A stretch of 64,000 bases of DNA from NCBI GenBank assembly GCA_024401275.1, contig JAKSLJ010000005.1:1-64000 (forward strand), in the 5' to 3' direction. Both the position numbers and the translations under genes were made by a program. Under the pieces are notes generated by a model. The model was not told the DNA's origin. It worked only from the letters and a program-made list of their open reading frames with translations, and ran no database searches. How positions within the stretch are numbered: the stretch's first letter is position 1; every line of letters begins with the position of its first letter. This document shows, one piece after another, positions 1-10,868 of the stretch. Source of the DNA: Bacteroidaceae bacterium (GTDB lineage: Bacteria > Bacteroidota > Bacteroidia > Bacteroidales > Bacteroidaceae).

Positions 1-50
1 CTACCCAAGAGGGCAATGTTCTTAATCTCGTTTGTTTGGAAAGTTTTCAT
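1..50 (-). CDS. Elongation factor G-like protein, N-terminal fragment
   Basis: The complement of 1-50 opens with ATG at 50 and reads MKTFQTNEIKNIALLG before leaving the window. This matches the start of the Bacteroidales EF-G paralogue, in which this stretch leads directly into the P-loop of the translational GTPase domain. Only 16 codons are visible, so no catalytic motif can be checked. It diverges from hemW across a roughly 220-bp AT-rich intergenic region. The family call rests on similarity to remembered Bacteroidales EF-G N-termini. Confidence 0.65.
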   Translation of the reverse strand, partial: MKTFQTNEIKNIALLG

Positions 51-181
51 AGTATTTGTTTTAGAAGTTTTTTGTTTTTCGCAGTACGAATTTTGACATA
101 CGGCAAATACAAAATTGCCATAAATCAGCGGTAAAATTAAAACTTTTTATTGTAACAGCAAAATATTTCAGCAAAAATCTT

Positions 182-189
182 TATATTTG
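182..189 (+). promoter_or_regulatory. Bacteroidales-type -7 element for hemW
   Basis: TATATTTG fits the Bacteroidales -7 consensus TAnnTTTG and lies 86 bp before the hemW start. I do not see a clear -33 TTTG at the expected 19-20 bp, so it is weaker than the other promoters listed here. Confidence 0.4.
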
Positions 190-274
190 CAGCGATTTTT
201 AAGGAATTTTACAAGGATTTCGGCATAATTTATATCAAATCAACGCCGTTTTCCCAAAATTTGAATCGCAAAAA

Positions 275-1411
275 ATGCTCTACATCCACATACCGTTTTG
301 CAAGTCTCGTTGCATCTATTGCAACTTCTTCTCATCGACACAGCTGAACAAGCGCAAGGAATATGTAAAAGCATTGTTGAGGCAACTGCCAGAGAAGAAA
401 TACAGCACCATCTATCTTGGTGGTGGAACGCCTTCAATGATTGAGCAGGAAGATTTGGCGAAACTGCTGACGGAATGTCATAAGCGTCTGAGAGACGAGG
501 GCGAATTTACCATAGAATGCAACCCTGACGACATGACAGATGAGCTCGCTACCCTACTCCACAGCTGCGGTGTAAACCGAGTTTCACTTGGCATACAGAC
601 TTTCAACGACGCAAGACTCAGGCTCATAAATCGCAGACATTCTGCGACAAAAGCTCGAGAGGCAGTTGCCATACTTCGCGCGCATGATATAAATAATGTG
701 TCAATAGATTTGATGTTCGGATTTCCCAACGAGAAAATCGAGGATTGGAAGAGTGACATCATTGAGGCAATTGCCCTGAAGCCGACTCACATCTCCGCCT
801 ATTGCCTGAGCGTGGAAGATGGCACGCAGCTCCATAAGATGCTGCAAGACGGAAAACTGCCAGCATTACCTTCTGACGAAGAACTGGAAGAACAGTATTA
901 CTCGCTATGCCGTATGCTGAAAGAAGCCGGATATGAGCACTACGAGATCTCAAACTTCTGTCTGCCAGGCTACCCTTCGCGTCATAATTCGGGCTATTGG
1001 AAAGACAAGACCTACGACGCTGTCGGTGCCGGTGCATACGGTTACGACAAGGAAAACGGCAGAAGATACTGGAACATTGCCGACATAGAAGAATACATCG
1101 CAAGGGCAAATGCAGGTAAATCCACAATCGAAGATGAGGAACAAATAGACGAAAACACCCACTACAACGACCTTATCACCACTACCATGCGCACTTCGCA
1201 AGGGCTAAAAGTCGGTTACATTAAAGAAAATTGCTCAACAAAACTTGCCGATTACTTTGCAAAAACAGCCAAAAGGCTTGAAGAACAAGGGCTTGTAGTA
1301 ATAAAGAGAACAAAAAATGAAGAGGGTAAAGACGAAATAAATGTAAGTCTTTCGCCAAATAAGCTCTTCGTTTCAGACGATATTCTATCAGAATTCATCG
1401 TTTTGGCATAG
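275..1411 (+). CDS. hemW: Radical SAM heme chaperone HemW
   Basis: 378 residues, the usual HemW length. The radical-SAM cluster motif Cx3Cx2C is at Cys9, Cys13 and Cys16, followed by Phe as in HemW/HemN proteins. GGGTPS (SAM binding) and the ECNPDD and GIQTF segments follow in the normal order. The C-terminal half carries the HemN-type winged-helix region. HemW-type proteins bind heme and pass it to respiratory enzymes; older annotations call them coproporphyrinogen oxidase-like. Starting at the ATG at 275 gives the typical MLYIHIPFCKSRC opening. groES follows after 73 bp on the same strand. Confidence 0.9.
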   Translation: MLYIHIPFCKSRCIYCNFFSSTQLNKRKEYVKALLRQLPEKKYSTIYLGGGTPSMIEQEDLAKLLTECHKRLRDEGEFTIECNPDDMTDELATLLHSCGVNRVSLGIQTFNDARLRLINRRHSATKAREAVAILRAHDINNVSIDLMFGFPNEKIEDWKSDIIEAIALKPTHISAYCLSVEDGTQLHKMLQDGKLPALPSDEELEEQYYSLCRMLKEAGYEHYEISNFCLPGYPSRHNSGYWKDKTYDAVGAGAYGYDKENGRRYWNIADIEEYIARANAGKSTIEDEEQIDENTHYNDLITTTMRTSQGLKVGYIKENCSTKLADYFAKTAKRLEEQGLVVIKRTKNEEGKDEINVSLSPNKLFVSDDILSEFIVLA

Positions 1412-1484
1412 CGTTTGTATATAAAGAAAGCGTGCAGACAAGCACATAAACATAAGAAAAAAGAACAAATAAAAAAATACAACT

Positions 1485-1754
1485 ATGAACATTAAACCAT
1501 TAGCAGACCGCGTGCTCATTCTCCCAGCACCGGCAGAACAGAAAGTTGGCGGTATCATCATCCCTGATACAGCAAAGGAAAAGCCTCTCCACGGCAAGGT
1601 AGTTGCAGTAGGCAACGGCACAAAGGACGAAGAGATGATTCTCAAGGAAGGCGACGAAGTGCTCTACGGCAAGTATGCAGGTACAGAACTCGAGTTCGAA
1701 GGAACCAAGTACATGATCATGCGTCAGTCAGACGTGCTCGCTGTTTTGGGATAA
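1485..1754 (+). CDS. groES: Co-chaperonin GroES
   Basis: 89 residues, full length for GroES. It opens [16 protein letters not shown] and contains the mobile loop (about residues 17-33, [13 protein letters not shown]) that docks on GroEL, plus the VVAVGNG and [13 protein letters not shown] core strands. Seven copies cap GroEL and close the folding chamber in the cytoplasm. It lies just upstream of groEL, separated by an unusual C-rich repeat element. I found no CIRCE operator upstream. Confidence 0.97.
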   Translation: MNIKPLADRVLILPAPAEQKVGGIIIPDTAKEKPLHGKVVAVGNGTKDEEMILKEGDEVLYGKYAGTELEFEGTKYMIMRQSDVLAVLG

Positions 1755-3508
<1,754 letters not shown>

Positions 3509-3531
3509 TAAAACATTTCTAAAACGCATAA

Positions 3532-3558
3532 TGGTGGCAGCAGAAATGCTGTCACCAC
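3532..3558 (+). terminator. Stem-loop after groEL
   Basis: GTGGCAGCA-GAAA-TGCTGTCAC forms a nine-pair stem (one G-U) with a GAAA loop 26 bp after the groEL stop. No T-tract follows, so it may protect the 3' end or attenuate rather than act as a simple intrinsic terminator. Confidence 0.4.
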
Positions 3559-3573
3559 TAATCATTTATACAC

Positions 3574-4200
3574 ATGCACGAATTAGCACTTTGGATATTT
3601 GACAACCTGAACTACTGGACTGTCGCGCTCGGCATGACACTTGAAAGCAGCATTATCCCTTTTCCATCAGAGTTGGTCGTAACACCTGCTGCCTACCATG
3701 CTGCTGCCGGAAACCTTAATGTATTCCTCGTTGTGCTTTTTGCCACACTCGGTGCAGACATAGGCGCAATAATCAACTATGTTGCCAGCTATTATCTCGG
3801 ACGACCTGTTGTATATGCTTTCGCAAACAGCAAATTCGGGCATTGGTGTATGCTTAATGAGGAGAAAGTACACAAGAGCGAAGACTATTTCAACGAACAC
3901 GGAGTTCTCGCTACTCTCACCGGCAGACTCATTCCGGTAATCCGTCAGCTTATCTCCGTTCCTGCCGGTCTGTCGAAGATGAACTTCTTTGTTTTCCTCG
4001 GCTACACGACTCTTGGTGCCGGAATTTGGAACTGCGTTCTTGCGGCTATCGGTTGGTATCTGCATTCTGTCGTTAAGGAAGAAGAGCTCATCGATGCTAT
4101 CCACCAGTACGATTCGCAACTTAAGATTGCCGTATTCGGAATTCTCGCTGTAGTCATCGTATTCTTCATCATCAAGAAAAAATTCTTCGGAAAGAAATAA
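3574..4200 (+). CDS. DedA-family membrane protein
   Basis: 208 residues with several hydrophobic segments. The DedA/SNARE-associated signature is clear: acidic and Ser residues in the first re-entrant loop (LESSIIPFPSE, residues 23-33) and the GRLIPVIRQLISVPAG block (117-132) with its conserved Arg and Pro. DedA proteins are inner-membrane proteins involved in membrane homeostasis, with roles proposed in undecaprenyl-phosphate or phospholipid flipping and proton-dependent transport. The tail ends in Lys-rich KKKFFGKK. It lies 65 bp after groEL and 34 bp before the next gene. Confidence 0.9.
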   Translation: MHELALWIFDNLNYWTVALGMTLESSIIPFPSELVVTPAAYHAAAGNLNVFLVVLFATLGADIGAIINYVASYYLGRPVVYAFANSKFGHWCMLNEEKVHKSEDYFNEHGVLATLTGRLIPVIRQLISVPAGLSKMNFFVFLGYTTLGAGIWNCVLAAIGWYLHSVVKEEELIDAIHQYDSQLKIAVFGILAVVIVFFIIKKKFFGKK

Positions 4201-4234
4201 TAAAATCGGAAAATTAAAACTCACAATATAAAAT

Positions 4235-4750
4235 ATGAGAGCAAAAACATCTACATGGTTTGACTGCAAGGCTTCCGTAGCAAAGATGCAGGAAGACGGA
4301 ACAGCCAAGCCTATCACGGAGCAATATCTCGTGGAAGCATTCAGCTGCACAGAGGCTGAAGACACTCTCGCTGAGGAGCTTGCCACACTTTATCCAGGCG
4401 GATTTGAAATAACAAGCCTCAAGAAAATCAACTATAGCGAAATATTCTTCTCTGACAAGGACACCGACGATTATTGGTACAAGGCTAAGCTCATGTACAT
4501 CACTATTGATGAGAAAACTGAGAAGGAAAAGAAGAGTGCCGTGAACCACCTCGTTCAAGCTCACTCTCTTTCTCAGGCTGTTGGCTACATCCAGGATGCA
4601 ATGAGCGGTGGAATGATTGACTTCACCATCCATACTCTCCAGGAGACAAGCTACGTTGATGTCATCGAGCACACAAAACCTTCCGGCAAGAAGAACGAGA
4701 AGGACGACAAGCCTGAATACGAACAGGCAGAGGCTGCTCCTGCAGAATAA
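4235..4750 (+). CDS. DUF4494 family protein
   Basis: 171 residues. The opening TSTWFDCKASVAKMQEDG, the central TEKEKKSAVNHLVQAHSLSQA and the SGGMIDFTIHTLQETSYVDV segment match DUF4494, a family largely restricted to Bacteroidetes with no assigned function. It has no signal peptide or membrane segment and ends in a charged low-complexity tail rich in Lys, Glu and Ala. It sits between the DedA gene and the PLP protein in a co-directional run that is probably one transcription unit. Confidence 0.8.
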   Translation: MRAKTSTWFDCKASVAKMQEDGTAKPITEQYLVEAFSCTEAEDTLAEELATLYPGGFEITSLKKINYSEIFFSDKDTDDYWYKAKLMYITIDEKTEKEKKSAVNHLVQAHSLSQAVGYIQDAMSGGMIDFTIHTLQETSYVDVIEHTKPSGKKNEKDDKPEYEQAEAAPAE

Positions 4751-4808
4751 AACAAACGGAAGTCAAAAGTAAAGGAAAGTTTACTTAAACATTTTCACCA
4801 CTTACTTA

Positions 4809-5543
4809 ATGGCAACTATTTCAGATAATCTTAATCGCATAAAGGCTACGCTCCGTGAGGGTGTAGCCCTTTGTGCTGTTAGCAAATACCATCCGGAGCC
4901 AGAACTTCAGGAGGCATACGATGCTGGACAGCGAATCTTCGGTGAGAGCCATGTTCAGGAACTCGTGCGCAAGGAAGCTGCTCTTCCAAAGGACATTGAG
5001 TGGCATTTCATCGGTCATCTTCAGACAAACAAGGTGAAGTACATCGCTCCTTTCGTAAGCCTCATCCATTCTGCTGACAGTCCACGACTCATAGCCGAGA
5101 TAAACAAGCAAGGCGAAAAGTGCGGCCGTCGCATTCCTGTTCTCCTTCAACTCCACATGGCACAAGAAGAAACAAAGTTCGGTTTCACAATTGACGAGTG
5201 CCGCGAGTATCTCGCTTCCGGCATCTGGAAGGAAATGAAGGGCATAGAGTTTCGCGGCATAATGACCATGGCGACAAATTGCGACGACGAGGAGCAATGG
5301 CGTCAGGAATTCCATCAAGCAAAGCAGTTCTTTGAAGAAGTTAAACAAAATGCAGAATGCAGAATGCTGGATGCAGAATCAACTTCCGCACAGCCTAATT
5401 CTGAATTCTGCATTCAGAATTCTGCATTCAGTCAATGGTCAACATTATCCATGGGAATGAGCCACGACTATCAGATTGCGATGGAAGAAGGCTCCACTAT
5501 GGTTCGTGTAGGCACAGCAATCTTCGGCTCGCGAGGCTACTAA
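4809..5543 (+). CDS. YggS/PROSC-type pyridoxal-phosphate homeostasis protein with translated repeat insertion
   Basis: 244 residues. The PLP-binding Lys is in LCAVSKYHP (Lys26). FGESHVQE, WHFIGHLQTNK and the C-terminal LSMGMSHDYQ and GSTMVRVGTAIFG blocks are the family hallmarks. These single-domain alanine-racemase-fold proteins buffer free PLP and affect amino-acid pools; no enzymatic reaction is established. Between helix QAKQFFEEVK and the LSMGMSHDY block, residues about 181-208 (Cys-, Asn- and Ser-rich) are encoded by an inverted repeat and are absent from typical homologues, which have a short loop there. The reading frame stays open. Confidence 0.9.
   Translation: MATISDNLNRIKATLREGVALCAVSKYHPEPELQEAYDAGQRIFGESHVQELVRKEAALPKDIEWHFIGHLQTNKVKYIAPFVSLIHSADSPRLIAEINKQGEKCGRRIPVLLQLHMAQEETKFGFTIDECREYLASGIWKEMKGIEFRGIMTMATNCDDEEQWRQEFHQAKQFFEEVKQNAECRMLDAESTSAQPNSEFCIQNSAFSQWSTLSMGMSHDYQIAMEEGSTMVRVGTAIFGSRGY
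5350..5432 (+). repeat. Inverted repeat translated inside yggS
   Basis: TGCAGAATGCAGAATGCTGG with a nearby further copy (5350-5380) is matched in opposite orientation by GAATTCTGCATTCAGAATTC (from 5403, ending near 5431). The arms are about 30 bp with a roughly 20-bp spacer. The insertion is a multiple of three and free of stops in the yggS frame. Confidence 0.75.
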
Positions 5544-5563
5544 AAGTATAAACCACATAGATC

Positions 5564-6199
5564 ATGGAAAACTCAGTTTCTTTAGACTTGATGTCTTTCA
5601 TTGAGAGTCAGATACTTCCACGCTATCAGGCTTTCGATGCGGCACACCGTTCAGAGCACGTTCAGCACGTCATAAAAGAATCGCTTGAACTTGCTCGCCG
5701 TCTCGGTTCCGACATCAATATGTGCTACACCATCGCAGCCTATCACGATCTCGGTCTTGAAGGTCCGCGTGCTGTCCACCATATCACTTCCGGAAAGATT
5801 CTCCTTGCCGACAAGCGTCTGCATAAATGGTTCTCGCCTTCACAGATCAATATCATGAAGGAGGCTGTTGAGGATCATCGTGCATCAGCAGCAAAAGCTC
5901 CACGCAGCATGTACGGCAAGATTGTTGCTGAAGCAGACCGCGAACTGGACCCGGAAACAGTCATGCGCCGCACCATTCAGTATGGACTTGACAACTACCC
6001 TGAACTCAATAAAGACGCGCAATTCAAGCGCTTTGCCGAACATCTAGAAAACAAATACTCGCAGAGCGGCTATATCAAACTGTGGATTCCTGGCTCAAAG
6101 AACGAGCAGCGACTTAGCGAACTGCGTAACATCATAGCCAATCCGACAAGAATAAAAGACGAATTTGAGAGAATCTTCGAAACACTTCAGAAAAAATAA
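5564..6199 (+). CDS. HD-domain phosphohydrolase-like protein
   Basis: 211 residues. HRSEHVQHV (His32) followed by AAYHDLG (His61-Asp62) and a later EADRELD Asp give the H...HD...D metal-binding pattern of the HD superfamily. HxxxH variants of this family hydrolyse phosphate esters of nucleotides or related compounds; the substrate cannot be told from the sequence. No regulatory domain is attached. It starts 20 bp after the PLP protein and ends 27 bp before priA, so it is likely co-transcribed with them. Confidence 0.75.
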   Translation: MENSVSLDLMSFIESQILPRYQAFDAAHRSEHVQHVIKESLELARRLGSDINMCYTIAAYHDLGLEGPRAVHHITSGKILLADKRLHKWFSPSQINIMKEAVEDHRASAAKAPRSMYGKIVAEADRELDPETVMRRTIQYGLDNYPELNKDAQFKRFAEHLENKYSQSGYIKLWIPGSKNEQRLSELRNIIANPTRIKDEFERIFETLQKK

Positions 6200-6226
6200 A
6201 AGAGAAGAATAAATAATGAAAAGGCC

Positions 6227-8578
6227 ATGACTGCCAGCGTAATACTTCCACTCCCACTAGAAGGCACATTTACCTACTCCGTTCCAGCTTCGCTTTCTGA
6301 TAAAGTGAAGCCAGGTTGCCGCGTTCTTGTGCCATGGGGTAAGACAAAGAAGTACATCGCAGTCATTGACAGCGTTCAAACAAATCAACCTATAGAATCT
6401 GTTCCGTCTGACGGAAAGCAGTTTACGGTTAAAGAGATAGAGCAACTCATAGATACAGTTCCTATAGTTACGGAAGCACAGCTCAAGCTATGGCATTGGA
6501 TTTCAGACTATTACCTTTCCCCTATCGGTGAAGTAATGAATGCTGCCTTGCCAGCTGGATTGAAACAGGAAGATCGCTATAAACCAAAGACTGAAACTTG
6601 CATCAAGCTCAATCCGAAACTTGCTGGCGAACGTAATCTCCACATCGCTCTTAACGTACTCAAGCGCGCACAAAAGCAAGCGGAGATGTTCTGCTGTTTC
6701 CTTGAACTCAGCGGCTGGGACAAGCTATCCAGCAACGAAGTCACTGTGCCAGAAACGTCAGCATCTGATTCTGCCACCGTTCCCGAAGCATCTCCTTCGG
6801 ACATCTTCGAAGTTACTCGCGACGAGCTTCTCAACTCCTCCCACGGCAACACCGCCACACTCCACCAGCTAATAAAGCGCGACTTCATTATTGAGTATGA
6901 GCGTGAAATCGGTCGTCTCAACAACCTGTCTCTCCAGCCATACAAGAAGTTCAACACCCTGAACGAAACGCAGCAGGAAGCCTACAACAAGATTCTCCTT
7001 CAGTTAATGAAGAAGAACACCGTATTGCTCCATGGCGTAACCTCATCGGGTAAGACAGAAATCTACATTCATCTCATACAGCGTGCCATTGAGCGTCATG
7101 AGCAGGTACTTTATCTCATGCCAGAAATCGCTCTCACTTTCCAAATGCGACAGCGACTACAAGCAGTCTTCGGCAACAAGCTCGGCATCTATCATTCCAA
7201 GTATAGTGACGAAGAGCGCGTGGAAATCTGGCAGAAGCAGCTCTCTCCCACTCCATACAGCGTTATTCTAGGAGCACGCTCAGCAGCGTTCTTACCATTC
7301 CAGAATCTCGGCCTTGTCATTATCGACGAGGAGCATGAAACTTCTTTCAAACAAGCAGACCCAGCACCTCGTTACCATGCCCGTTCAGTAGCTATCATGC
7401 TCGCACATTGGGCAGGTGCAAAGACTCTCCTCGGCACAGCTACTCCTTCTGCCGAAACCTACTTCAACGCAGCCCAAGATAACCCTAAATACGGTCTCGT
7501 AGAGCTTACACAACGCTACAAAGGCATTGAGATGCCTGAGATAAAAGTCATTGACATTCAGGACTATCGCCGTCGTAAGATGATGTCAGCTTCTTTCTCT
7601 CCCGATCTTCTAGATGCCATGAAGACTGCCTTGGCAAATGGCGAACAAGTAATACTCTTCCAGAACCGCCGTGGCTTCTCTCAGATGGTAGAGTGCAAGA
7701 CTTGCGGATGGACGCCACGCTGCGAACGCTGCGACGTCAGTCTTTCTTACCACAAGACCACCAACCAGCTTACCTGCCACTACTGCGGCTACACCTTCCA
7801 GTTGCCAACCCGCTGTCCAAATTGCCAAGGCAACGATTTCGGTCATAAGGGACAAGGAACGGAAAAGATTGAAGAGCAGATTTTGCAGTACATACCTGAT
7901 GCAAAAGTGTCACGTATGGACCTTGACACTACTCGCACAAGAACAGCCCATGAGCGCATCATTGACGATTTCGCAAAAGGTCATACCAACATACTCATCG
8001 GCACACAGATGATTACCAAGGGACTCGATTTCAAGAACGTATCTGTTGTCGGAATAATCAATGCCGACACGCTCTTGAATTTCCCTGACTTCCGCGCCTA
8101 CGAGCACGCCTTCATGATGCTCTCTCAGGTTGCAGGTCGTGCCGGTCGCCATGGCAAGCGCGGTACAGTCTATCTGCAAACCACGCAGAAGCAGTTGCCA
8201 GTCATTCGCCAGATTGTAGAGAACGACTTCAGCGGCTTCTTCCACGACCTTATGATAGAGCGCCAGATGTTCAAGTATCCGCCGTTCTCTCACGTCATCT
8301 ACGTCTTCATCAAGCACAAGAATATCTCCGTAGTAGAGACAGCTTCCATTGAAATGACCTACCGTCTAAAAAGCAAGCTTCAGAACCGCGTTCTCGGCCC
8401 TGAAACTCCGTTCGTGTCAATGGTAAAATCCATGAACATCCGTCGCATAATGATAAAGATAGAAAACGGACTGAACATGCAGAGCGTGCGCCAGTTCCTT
8501 CGCTATTGCCAGACGGAACTAATGAAAGACAAGCGCTACACATCGCTCATGATGTACTACGACGTAGATCCGTTGTAA
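6227..8578 (+). CDS. priA: Primosomal replication-restart helicase PriA
   Basis: 783 residues. An N-terminal 3'-DNA-binding domain opens MTASVILPLPLEGTFTYSVP. The superfamily 2 helicase core has Walker A GVTSSGKTE, Walker B DEEH, motif III LGTATPS and motif VI QVAGRAGR. Eight Cys between the helicase lobes (CKTCG, CERCD, CHYCG, CPNCQ) form the paired zinc sites typical of PriA. It reloads the replisome at stalled forks. Residues about 170-195, between the DNA-binding and helicase domains, are a Ser/Pro/Glu-rich linker with a repeated TVPE-S-S-SD pattern, which looks like an expanded low-complexity stretch. Confidence 0.96.
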   Translation: MTASVILPLPLEGTFTYSVPASLSDKVKPGCRVLVPWGKTKKYIAVIDSVQTNQPIESVPSDGKQFTVKEIEQLIDTVPIVTEAQLKLWHWISDYYLSPIGEVMNAALPAGLKQEDRYKPKTETCIKLNPKLAGERNLHIALNVLKRAQKQAEMFCCFLELSGWDKLSSNEVTVPETSASDSATVPEASPSDIFEVTRDELLNSSHGNTATLHQLIKRDFIIEYEREIGRLNNLSLQPYKKFNTLNETQQEAYNKILLQLMKKNTVLLHGVTSSGKTEIYIHLIQRAIERHEQVLYLMPEIALTFQMRQRLQAVFGNKLGIYHSKYSDEERVEIWQKQLSPTPYSVILGARSAAFLPFQNLGLVIIDEEHETSFKQADPAPRYHARSVAIMLAHWAGAKTLLGTATPSAETYFNAAQDNPKYGLVELTQRYKGIEMPEIKVIDIQDYRRRKMMSASFSPDLLDAMKTALANGEQVILFQNRRGFSQMVECKTCGWTPRCERCDVSLSYHKTTNQLTCHYCGYTFQLPTRCPNCQGNDFGHKGQGTEKIEEQILQYIPDAKVSRMDLDTTRTRTAHERIIDDFAKGHTNILIGTQMITKGLDFKNVSVVGIINADTLLNFPDFRAYEHAFMMLSQVAGRAGRHGKRGTVYLQTTQKQLPVIRQIVENDFSGFFHDLMIERQMFKYPPFSHVIYVFIKHKNISVVETASIEMTYRLKSKLQNRVLGPETPFVSMVKSMNIRRIMIKIENGLNMQSVRQFLRYCQTELMKDKRYTSLMMYYDVDPL

Positions 8579-8598
8579 AAAATAAAGTTAATTGAAAA

Positions 8599-10692
8599 TT
8601 ATCTTTCCCTAGTAAGTTCTTCGCGTGACGGACTTCTGTACAGTCCTACATGAATCTTGTTGTTCTTGCACTCCTCAAGCGTATGCACAGGAGGGTCAAC
8701 ATAGTCAGGCATAGGCATCTTGCACAGGCTTTGGAAGTAAAGCAGACAACCGTCTTTCCACCATTCCGCATCTTGTGTCTGCGTCATCAGTCTCACTTGA
8801 ATGTCACGGAACAGTTCCGCATCGACAGCCCCCTCAAGCGAGTTCCACTGACGCTGCATCTGGCGAGCCTCGTTCACACCGTTCTGATAGCGGTAGCATA
8901 GCTCCTCCCATACGGTGCGACCTGTCTGGCAGCGGTGATTCCATGAAACATGGTGGAACCACAGCAGGTACTTGTCCGGACAAGTTTCCAGTTTCTCCAT
9001 CATACCGCCGTATGCCGGATCGTATTGCGAAGTATTGTCAGTGCCGGTAGCCTTCGTTCTGTCGAAGCCGATACCGTTCTCATCAGCTTGATTGTAGAAT
9101 ACGGGAAGCCAGTCGCGACGAATTGGACGATTGTCCCAGACCCCAGGAGAGTAGTGTGAGTTTCCGAACTGATGAGCAAGACCTATCGGCATCTCATAGT
9201 CCACTACAGCTTCGCGGCTTCGCATCAGCATTGAAACCACTGTGGCGTGTTGCTCAGCACTGAGCGCAGAGAAAGTCAGCGCAGTCCATTCGTTGGCAAT
9301 TTCCTCTGCCGTAAGGTCTGGATTCCATGCCAATCTGCCGAAGGCGTACCAGTTAGACTGTGCCAGCGGATGACCAGTAAAGTTGGCATCAGTGCCCGTA
9401 TTTGCTACGCCGGCAATGGCATTATAGCGAGAACAAAGCTGATTCTTCTTATAGTTGGCATATTTCTTCACCTCGTCAAAGAACTCTTCCCACATTGTAC
9501 CCAGATAAGCCAGATGATTAGCCTGTCCCAGATACTCCTGCGTAATCTGCAGTTCAGGCATTTCGGCAGTCTCTTTCAGCGCATTGAACAGAGCATTGAA
9601 AGGCTCTCGTGGTTGGAAGTCAATAGGTCCGTTCTTCACTTGTATAATAACATTGTCGAGAAACTGTCCGTCGAGGTCTTCAAACTCCAATCGTGCCTGC
9701 TTTGCGCGATCAGGGTCGGTAGGATTGTTTATGAAAGCTCGCCACATCACGATGCCGCCGTAAGGACGGATGGCAGCAGCAAGCAGGTTTGCACCGTCAG
9801 TATGAGTGCGACCGTAATCCTTCGGACCTGGCTGACCTTCGCTGTTAGCCTTCACCAAGAAACCGCCGAAGTCTGGCACCAGCGAGTATATCTCCTTCGC
9901 CTTGTCTTTCCACCAGCGCTGCACAGCCTTGTCAGCCGGATCGGCAGTTGGCAGACCACCAATTACCGCAGGACTTGCAAAGTTCACAGCCAGATACGTC
10001 TTTATGCCGTATGGACGCAGCACATCGGCGTACTTCTTAACCATCTGCAGCACCTCGCTTGTGAGCATCTTAGGCGACGCATTGACATTGTTGAGCACAG
10101 CACCGTTAATGCCGACCGAGGCACAGGCGCGGGCATACGTGTCGCTGTTGAGCGGACAATTCTTCAGGTTTGCCATGTCGTTGTTGCCAAGCGATTCTGG
10201 GAAGCCTTGCACATTCCAGAAGATGCTCTTTCCGGCATATCCGCGCTCACTGTTGCCGTCGAGATTATCCCAGTGGTTTAGCAGACGGATGTCGTGAAAC
10301 GGACTCTCGCTAACCACCTTGTTCTCTTTTGCACATCCCATTGTCTGGAGTTGTAGCAAGCGGTAAGAGCCGTAGAGCAGACCGATGTCCGAAGGTGAAG
10401 TGATGCAGACATTGCCGTCGCTTATCTCTATGCGATAGGCATCGCGCTTCATGTTCTTTACCTTCTTCATCTGCAAGCTTACCTTGCCTCCTGTCCAAGC
10501 AGAAGCCAGTTCTTTCTTGGCGATCTCAATCGTAGCAGAACTTTTTGCAGACACAGTAATCTCAGCATTACTCTTGCCCGCTTTTCCAAGCCACAGCCCT
10601 GAGCCGTCGTCAGCATAAGAATTCAGAAGAAGACAGAACGACATCGCTGCCATCGCGATAGTTCTCTTAAAAGGAAAGTGCAGTAGTTTCAT
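8599..10692 (-). CDS. GH67 alpha-glucuronidase, secreted
   Basis: 697 residues with a signal peptide ending near residue 27 (LLLNSYADD). An N-terminal GH67N-like beta domain is followed by the TIM barrel and C-terminal helical domain of family 67. The block VKANSEGQPGP contains the predicted general acid Glu285, and later FLDNVIIQVKNGPIDFQPREP and MWEEFFD are family signatures. GH67 enzymes release 4-O-methyl-glucuronic acid from the non-reducing end of glucuronoxylo-oligosaccharides, so the organism probably uses plant xylan. It stands alone and faces priA tail to tail. Confidence 0.95.
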   Translation of the reverse strand: MKLLHFPFKRTIAMAAMSFCLLLNSYADDGSGLWLGKAGKSNAEITVSAKSSATIEIAKKELASAWTGGKVSLQMKKVKNMKRDAYRIEISDGNVCITSPSDIGLLYGSYRLLQLQTMGCAKENKVVSESPFHDIRLLNHWDNLDGNSERGYAGKSIFWNVQGFPESLGNNDMANLKNCPLNSDTYARACASVGINGAVLNNVNASPKMLTSEVLQMVKKYADVLRPYGIKTYLAVNFASPAVIGGLPTADPADKAVQRWWKDKAKEIYSLVPDFGGFLVKANSEGQPGPKDYGRTHTDGANLLAAAIRPYGGIVMWRAFINNPTDPDRAKQARLEFEDLDGQFLDNVIIQVKNGPIDFQPREPFNALFNALKETAEMPELQITQEYLGQANHLAYLGTMWEEFFDEVKKYANYKKNQLCSRYNAIAGVANTGTDANFTGHPLAQSNWYAFGRLAWNPDLTAEEIANEWTALTFSALSAEQHATVVSMLMRSREAVVDYEMPIGLAHQFGNSHYSPGVWDNRPIRRDWLPVFYNQADENGIGFDRTKATGTDNTSQYDPAYGGMMEKLETCPDKYLLWFHHVSWNHRCQTGRTVWEELCYRYQNGVNEARQMQRQWNSLEGAVDAELFRDIQVRLMTQTQDAEWWKDGCLLYFQSLCKMPMPDYVDPPVHTLEECKNNKIHVGLYRSPSREELTRER

Positions 10693-10714
10693 GGTTTTTC
10701 AATTAATATTTTTG

Positions 10715-10722
10715 CAAAATTA
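10715..10722 (-). promoter_or_regulatory. -7 element of the alpha-glucuronidase gene
   Basis: The complement reads TAATTTTG, an exact TAnnTTTG match 22 bp before the ATG. A -33 TTTG at the expected spacing is not clear. Confidence 0.5.
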
Positions 10723-10802
10723 CAAATAAATCTGAAAAAAATGAAACTTTTAATCGCTTTTTTGTACGAAAAGAAGAAAATTGCCAAACCATATAGTATA
10801 AC

Positions 10803-10839
10803 AAAAAAACTCTCCCACAATTGATTTGCAGGAGAGTTT
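10803..10839 (-). terminator. Intrinsic terminator of rpsA
   Basis: On the complement AAACTCTCC and GGAGAGTTT pair around a 15-nt loop and run into a seven-base T-tract. It lies 30 bp beyond the rpsA stop. Confidence 0.85.
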
Positions 10840-10868
10840 CGATATTTTGGAGTATGTAAATCCGAGGA

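Noticed and set aside
1200-1484. CIRCE or other heat-shock operator upstream of groES
   Set aside because: No TTAGCACTC-N9-GAGTGCTAA-like inverted repeat is present.
6720-6830. Repeat-derived insertion in priA
   Set aside because: The Ser/Pro/Glu-rich linker has an internal repeat but no match to the palindromic families in the window, so only a low-complexity linker is claimed.
9247-10281. Long + strand frame opposite the alpha-glucuronidase
   Set aside because: Antisense shadow of a well-supported GH67 gene; its translation has no family features.
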